Assembly: GCF_015832195.1 (NCBI RefSeq)
Contig: NC_052026.1
Span: 9,841,619 to 9,905,618, forward strand
DNA length: 64,000 nt
Origin: Motacilla alba alba
Taxonomy: Eukaryota; Chordata; Aves; Passeriformes; Motacillidae
Direction of reading: 5' to 3'
The position numbers and the translations under genes are program-made. The notes beneath the pieces are model-generated. The model saw only the letters and a list, made by a program, of their open reading frames with translations, did not search any database and was not told where the DNA came from. Shown here piece after piece: positions 63,501 through 64,000 of the stretch; the first letter of the stretch is position 1, and each line of letters opens with the position of its first letter.

Positions 63501-64000
63501 CTGCTTTGAAAAAAAAGTGGTATTTTAAATGCCAAGAAATCCATTTAATGCAATGTGAAGTAGAACACACACTTCAGTATTTTTTTCAAGAAAACATTAA
63601 TGAACATTACCTTTTCTAATAGGGCTTAGTGTATTTTGAAGTCTACATAAGAAAAAAACCCCATAGACTAAAAATTTGATTTTCAAAGGATAATGTATTT
63701 GTCTTCTACTGCTTCAACAAAAAATCTGGTAGTTCAGCTCTCTTTTTATTTTGGAGGAAATTAATTTTCAACTTATTAGATGCTAAGATCTGTTCTTGAA
63801 AGCAGAAGGAAAAAAGAATATTAAGAGCACCTAAACAATGTCCAGTCCAAGTAAATGCACTTCACTAAAAGTACAAATACCCTATGAGAAACCTTACATA
63901 ATGTTGATAATTCGAATCCGTATGTCTATGTATGCTCATTTTGAGCTTTTTTCTTTAAACAATGGTAAGTGCCATTTAAATTAAAATCATATCTGAAAGT

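Larger units (their letters stand above)
15085..64000 (-). other. TOX3: TOX3 gene, partial (coding exons 2-7 and 3' UTR; first exon and promoter outside window)
   Basis: Six minus-strand blocks translate to one collinear protein of 547 residues and are bounded by GT-AG signals. The order is a conserved acidic/proline N-terminal region, a basic NLS, one HMG box, and a long Gln/Met/His-rich tail ending in QVSIF. The Q-rich tail separates TOX3 from the paralogues TOX, TOX2 and TOX4. TOX3 is known as a nuclear HMG-box factor that works with CREB/CBP and CITED1 in calcium-dependent transcription; its human locus at 16q12 is a breast-cancer risk locus. Intron sizes seen are more than 23.4 kb (intron 1), 3,930, 14,428, 1,339, 1,346 and 1,611 bp. 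The first coding exon, recalled as 29 residues in human, was not found. No frameshift or internal stop is present, so the gene looks intact. Confidence 0.95.
40513..64000 (-). other. TOX3: TOX3 intron 1, 3' part (at least 23,488 bp, runs off window)
   Basis: No sequence here translates to the expected first coding exon of TOX3, and no CpG-dense stretch resembling a promoter was seen. I therefore treat everything upstream of coding exon 2 as intron 1 or, if an alternative promoter exists, unannotated upstream sequence. Contents recognised are a 16-bp minisatellite (49978-50105), a hairpin (52819-52846), a (TA)n tract (60469-60505) and A runs. The rest is AT-rich sequence with no nameable feature. 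Open frames up to 183 codons (57997-58548) lack any recognisable domain. Confidence 0.75.

Overview
The window is vertebrate genomic DNA: AT-rich, intron-dominated and with a very low coding density. It is most likely from a bird. That rests on two CR1 LINE 3' fragments of the avian type (a GGTTGGAAGGGACCTT-like block next to an ATTCTATG-type tail) and on the absence of SINE-like or L1-like sequence that I could recognise. Species cannot be decided from the sequence.

The only gene I can support is TOX3 (TNRC9/CAGF9), a nuclear HMG-box transcription factor with a glutamine-rich C-terminus, on the minus strand. Six coding exons were placed by translation and splice signals: 40447-40512, 36262-36516, 21564-21833, 19997-20224, 18570-18650 and 16215-16958. 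Together they encode 547 residues. This equals the length I recall for human TOX3 (576 aa) minus the 29 residues of its first coding exon. That first exon and the promoter were not found. Intron 1 runs off the right edge (more than 23.4 kb inside the window), so they should lie beyond position 64000. All six exons fit together in phase 0. The 3' UTR probably runs from 16214 down to about 15085, ending just after two AATAAA signals.

Layout: 1-15,084 is sequence downstream of TOX3 with no recognised gene. It holds a minus-strand CR1 fragment (6254-6450), a 53-base T run (9428-9480) and small tandem duplications. The 3' half of the gene (15-22 kb) is compact. Intron 3 (21,834-36,261) holds a plus-strand CR1 fragment and a perfect 13-bp inverted repeat. 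Intron 2 is 36,517-40,446. From 40,513 to 64,000 is intron 1, with an eight-copy 16-bp minisatellite (49,978-50,105), an 11-bp perfect hairpin and a (TA)18 microsatellite.

I saw no RNA gene, CRISPR array, operon-like structure, intact mobile element or endogenous virus. I do not think the window contains a new biological system. The points most worth checking are the all-symmetric exon phasing of TOX3, the interrupted Q-tract, the minisatellite, the hairpins and possible conserved non-coding elements in the introns and downstream flank.
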